Source: Spirosoma rigui
GTDB taxonomy: Bacteria; Bacteroidota; Bacteroidia; Cytophagales; Spirosomataceae
NCBI RefSeq assembly: GCF_002067135.1
Contig: NZ_CP020105.1
Coordinates: forward strand, 3,782,001 to 3,846,000
DNA: 64,000 bases
Direction of reading: 5' to 3'
Under the pieces are notes generated by a model. It had not been told where the DNA came from. It saw only the letters and a program-made list of their open reading frames with translations, and ran no database searches. Position numbers and translations under genes: made by a program. The first letter of the stretch is position 1; each line of letters opens with the position of its first letter. Shown in pieces: positions 63,089 through 64,000 of this stretch.

Positions 63089-63682
63089 ATGACTAGAAAC
63101 TCAATTTTCGGATGGGCACTTTCGATGGCGCTGGTGGCCGCAACCCAGGTGAGCGTTAGCGCGCAGGATCAGAACACGACGGCACAGACCAGTACAGGAT
63201 CGACCGCTTCATCGTCCGGAACGGCCATGAAGCCGGGTGGAGCAACTGGAAAGGATCTAACCATCAGTGCGGCAAAATCGGCCAGCCACACCATGCTGTT
63301 CCGGGCGCTGCGTGTATCGGGCTTAACGGACCAGGCCAGCGGTAAAGGTCCGTACACCGTTTTTGCTCCTACAAACGACGCATTCGAGAAACTGCCAACC
63401 GGGACGTTTGATGAATTGATGAAGCCCGCTGCCAAACAGAAGCTGGTTAAACTTCTGGCATACCACGTAGTGAAAGGGAAGCTGATGGCCGCTGATTTAC
63501 AGGACGGACAGAAACTTAAAACGGTTGCCGGCGGCACCCTGACTGTTAACAAGGAAGGAGACGTTGTAACGATTGTGGATGGTGCTGGCAACAGCGCAAC
63601 CATCAATCAGGCTGATATTGAAGCGACCAATGGTGTTATACATTCCGTTGATACGGTGATGATGCCTGCGGCCGGGAAATAA
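63089..63682 (+). CDS. Secreted fasciclin-domain protein
   Basis: A 197-residue exported protein. The ATG at 63089 gives MTRNSIFGWALSMALVAATQ with signal cleavage near VSA-QD. The upstream frame has no support. A Ser/Thr/Gly-rich linker (about 28-55) precedes one FAS1 domain with the H1 box GPYTVFAPTNDAFEKLPTGT, the central LLAYHVVKGKLMAADLQDG and the H2-box end ATNGVIHSVDTVMMP. FAS1 domains mediate adhesion or matrix contacts. The protein is probably periplasmic or cell-surface. A strong terminator follows. Confidence 0.92.
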   Translation: MTRNSIFGWALSMALVAATQVSVSAQDQNTTAQTSTGSTASSSGTAMKPGGATGKDLTISAAKSASHTMLFRALRVSGLTDQASGKGPYTVFAPTNDAFEKLPTGTFDELMKPAAKQKLVKLLAYHVVKGKLMAADLQDGQKLKTVAGGTLTVNKEGDVVTIVDGAGNSATINQADIEATNGVIHSVDTVMMPAAGK

Positions 63683-63708
63683 GCAAACGTACCTGGTACC
63701 TTTTATAG

Positions 63709-63735
63709 AAAAAGCCGGACTAGTGCCGGCTTTTT
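63709..63735 (+). terminator. Intrinsic terminator after the fasciclin gene
   Basis: A 10-bp stem AAAAAGCCGG/CCGGCTTTTT with a 7-base loop. The arms give a U run on the plus strand. Confidence 0.88.
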
Positions 63736-63873
63736 GCGTTTGCCAGCCATGAAAAGAAAGGGGTAGTAAACGCAGACCCGGCACCCTTGCCTGAACAATA
63801 CAAATGGCCTTCAGTTAATATAAGCAGGAAACGAATGCGGTTGGTCAACCCGACACTTTAACAACGATACGGT

Positions 63874-64000
63874 ATGAATAATCAGGATCAGGAAGACAAA
63901 GAAGACATCATTCGGGCCAGGCAGGCCGTTTCACCCGCCGGACTGGGCGACCGTTCCGACAAGGCAACCCAACTGCCGGGTAATGACGCTCCCGAGGATA
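63874..64000 (+). CDS. Partial hypothetical protein, cut by the window end
   Basis: An open frame from ATG 63874 runs to the window end without a stop (about 42 codons). It is hydrophilic and Asp/Glu/Gln-rich (MNNQDQEDKEDIIRARQAVS, then a Gly/Asp/Pro-rich stretch) and has no signal peptide. It looks like a small disordered protein. The family cannot be judged from this part. Confidence 0.45.
   Translation, partial: MNNQDQEDKEDIIRARQAVSPAGLGDRSDKATQLPGNDAPED

Overview
The window looks like a chromosomal stretch from a Bacteroidetes bacterium of the order Cytophagales, most like Spirosoma and its relatives. The evidence is a mid-50s GC content by eye, TAnnTTTG-type promoter boxes, few Shine-Dalgarno sequences, an 800-residue FtsX-type permease, a TonB-dependent receptor, a secreted protease ending in a type IX secretion-like tail, and lineage-typical families (WbqC, DUF2027-Smr, DUF4403, DUF2452, DUF2911, and a Pif1-like helicase with HRDC and HTH domains). 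I see no prophage, insertion sequence, CRISPR array or tRNA. Genus-level placement is inference.

Layout. 0.2-6.3 kb: a methyltransferase, an unknown protein, menaquinone genes (a MenE-like ligase and MenB flanking a DUF2452 gene) and a GH15 glucoamylase-like enzyme. 6.3-9.5 kb: a DUF2911 periplasmic protein and an FtsX/MacB-type permease. 9.8-16.4 kb: a same-strand catabolic-looking cluster of a GH88-like hydrolase, an old-yellow-enzyme reductase, an SDR, a Tat-exported Gfo/Idh/MocA dehydrogenase and an MFS transporter. 16.6-21.2 kb: an FAD oxidoreductase, two further Tat-type proteins (DinB-like and class V aminotransferase) and a second Gfo/Idh/MocA enzyme. 21.2-25.1 kb: a TonB receptor with a two-gene ABC transporter. 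25.3-33.2 kb: an isochorismatase-like hydrolase, two overlapping exported phosphoesterases and a large protease. 33.4-37.8 kb: an LpxL-like acyltransferase, a WbqC protein and ClpC. 37.9-44.9 kb: a GMC oxidoreductase, a GDPD-like esterase, a duplicated beta-barrel, FabG and a VWA membrane protein. 45.2-50.4 kb: the helicase, DUF2027-Smr and a DUF4403 lipoprotein. 50.5-53.0 kb: rnpB, rpsP, rimM and trmD. 53.0-64.0 kb: mixed housekeeping genes (a GT51 glycosyltransferase, an RluA-type synthase, a Sua5-type protein, an FKBP, a desaturase, a fasciclin protein), a 41-residue membrane protein and a gene cut off by the window end.

How the genes may work together. The 9.8-16.4 kb cluster fits uptake and redox conversion of a sugar or sugar acid released by the GH88-like enzyme. 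The phospholipase and the propeller-phosphoesterase fit scavenging of extracellular phosphate or phosphodiesters. The 50.5-53.0 kb block is ribosome and tRNA maturation.

The most unusual items are: a subtilisin-fold protease whose catalytic His position is occupied by Glu, with Cys-containing repeats and a T9SS-like tail; a beta-barrel protein that is a clear internal duplication; a TonB receptor followed by a small ABC pair with an altered Q-loop; terminator-like hairpins pressed against the start codons of the next gene; and several long, nearly perfect inverted repeats between genes. I did not find a clearly novel multi-gene system. All calls come from reading motifs, with no database search.
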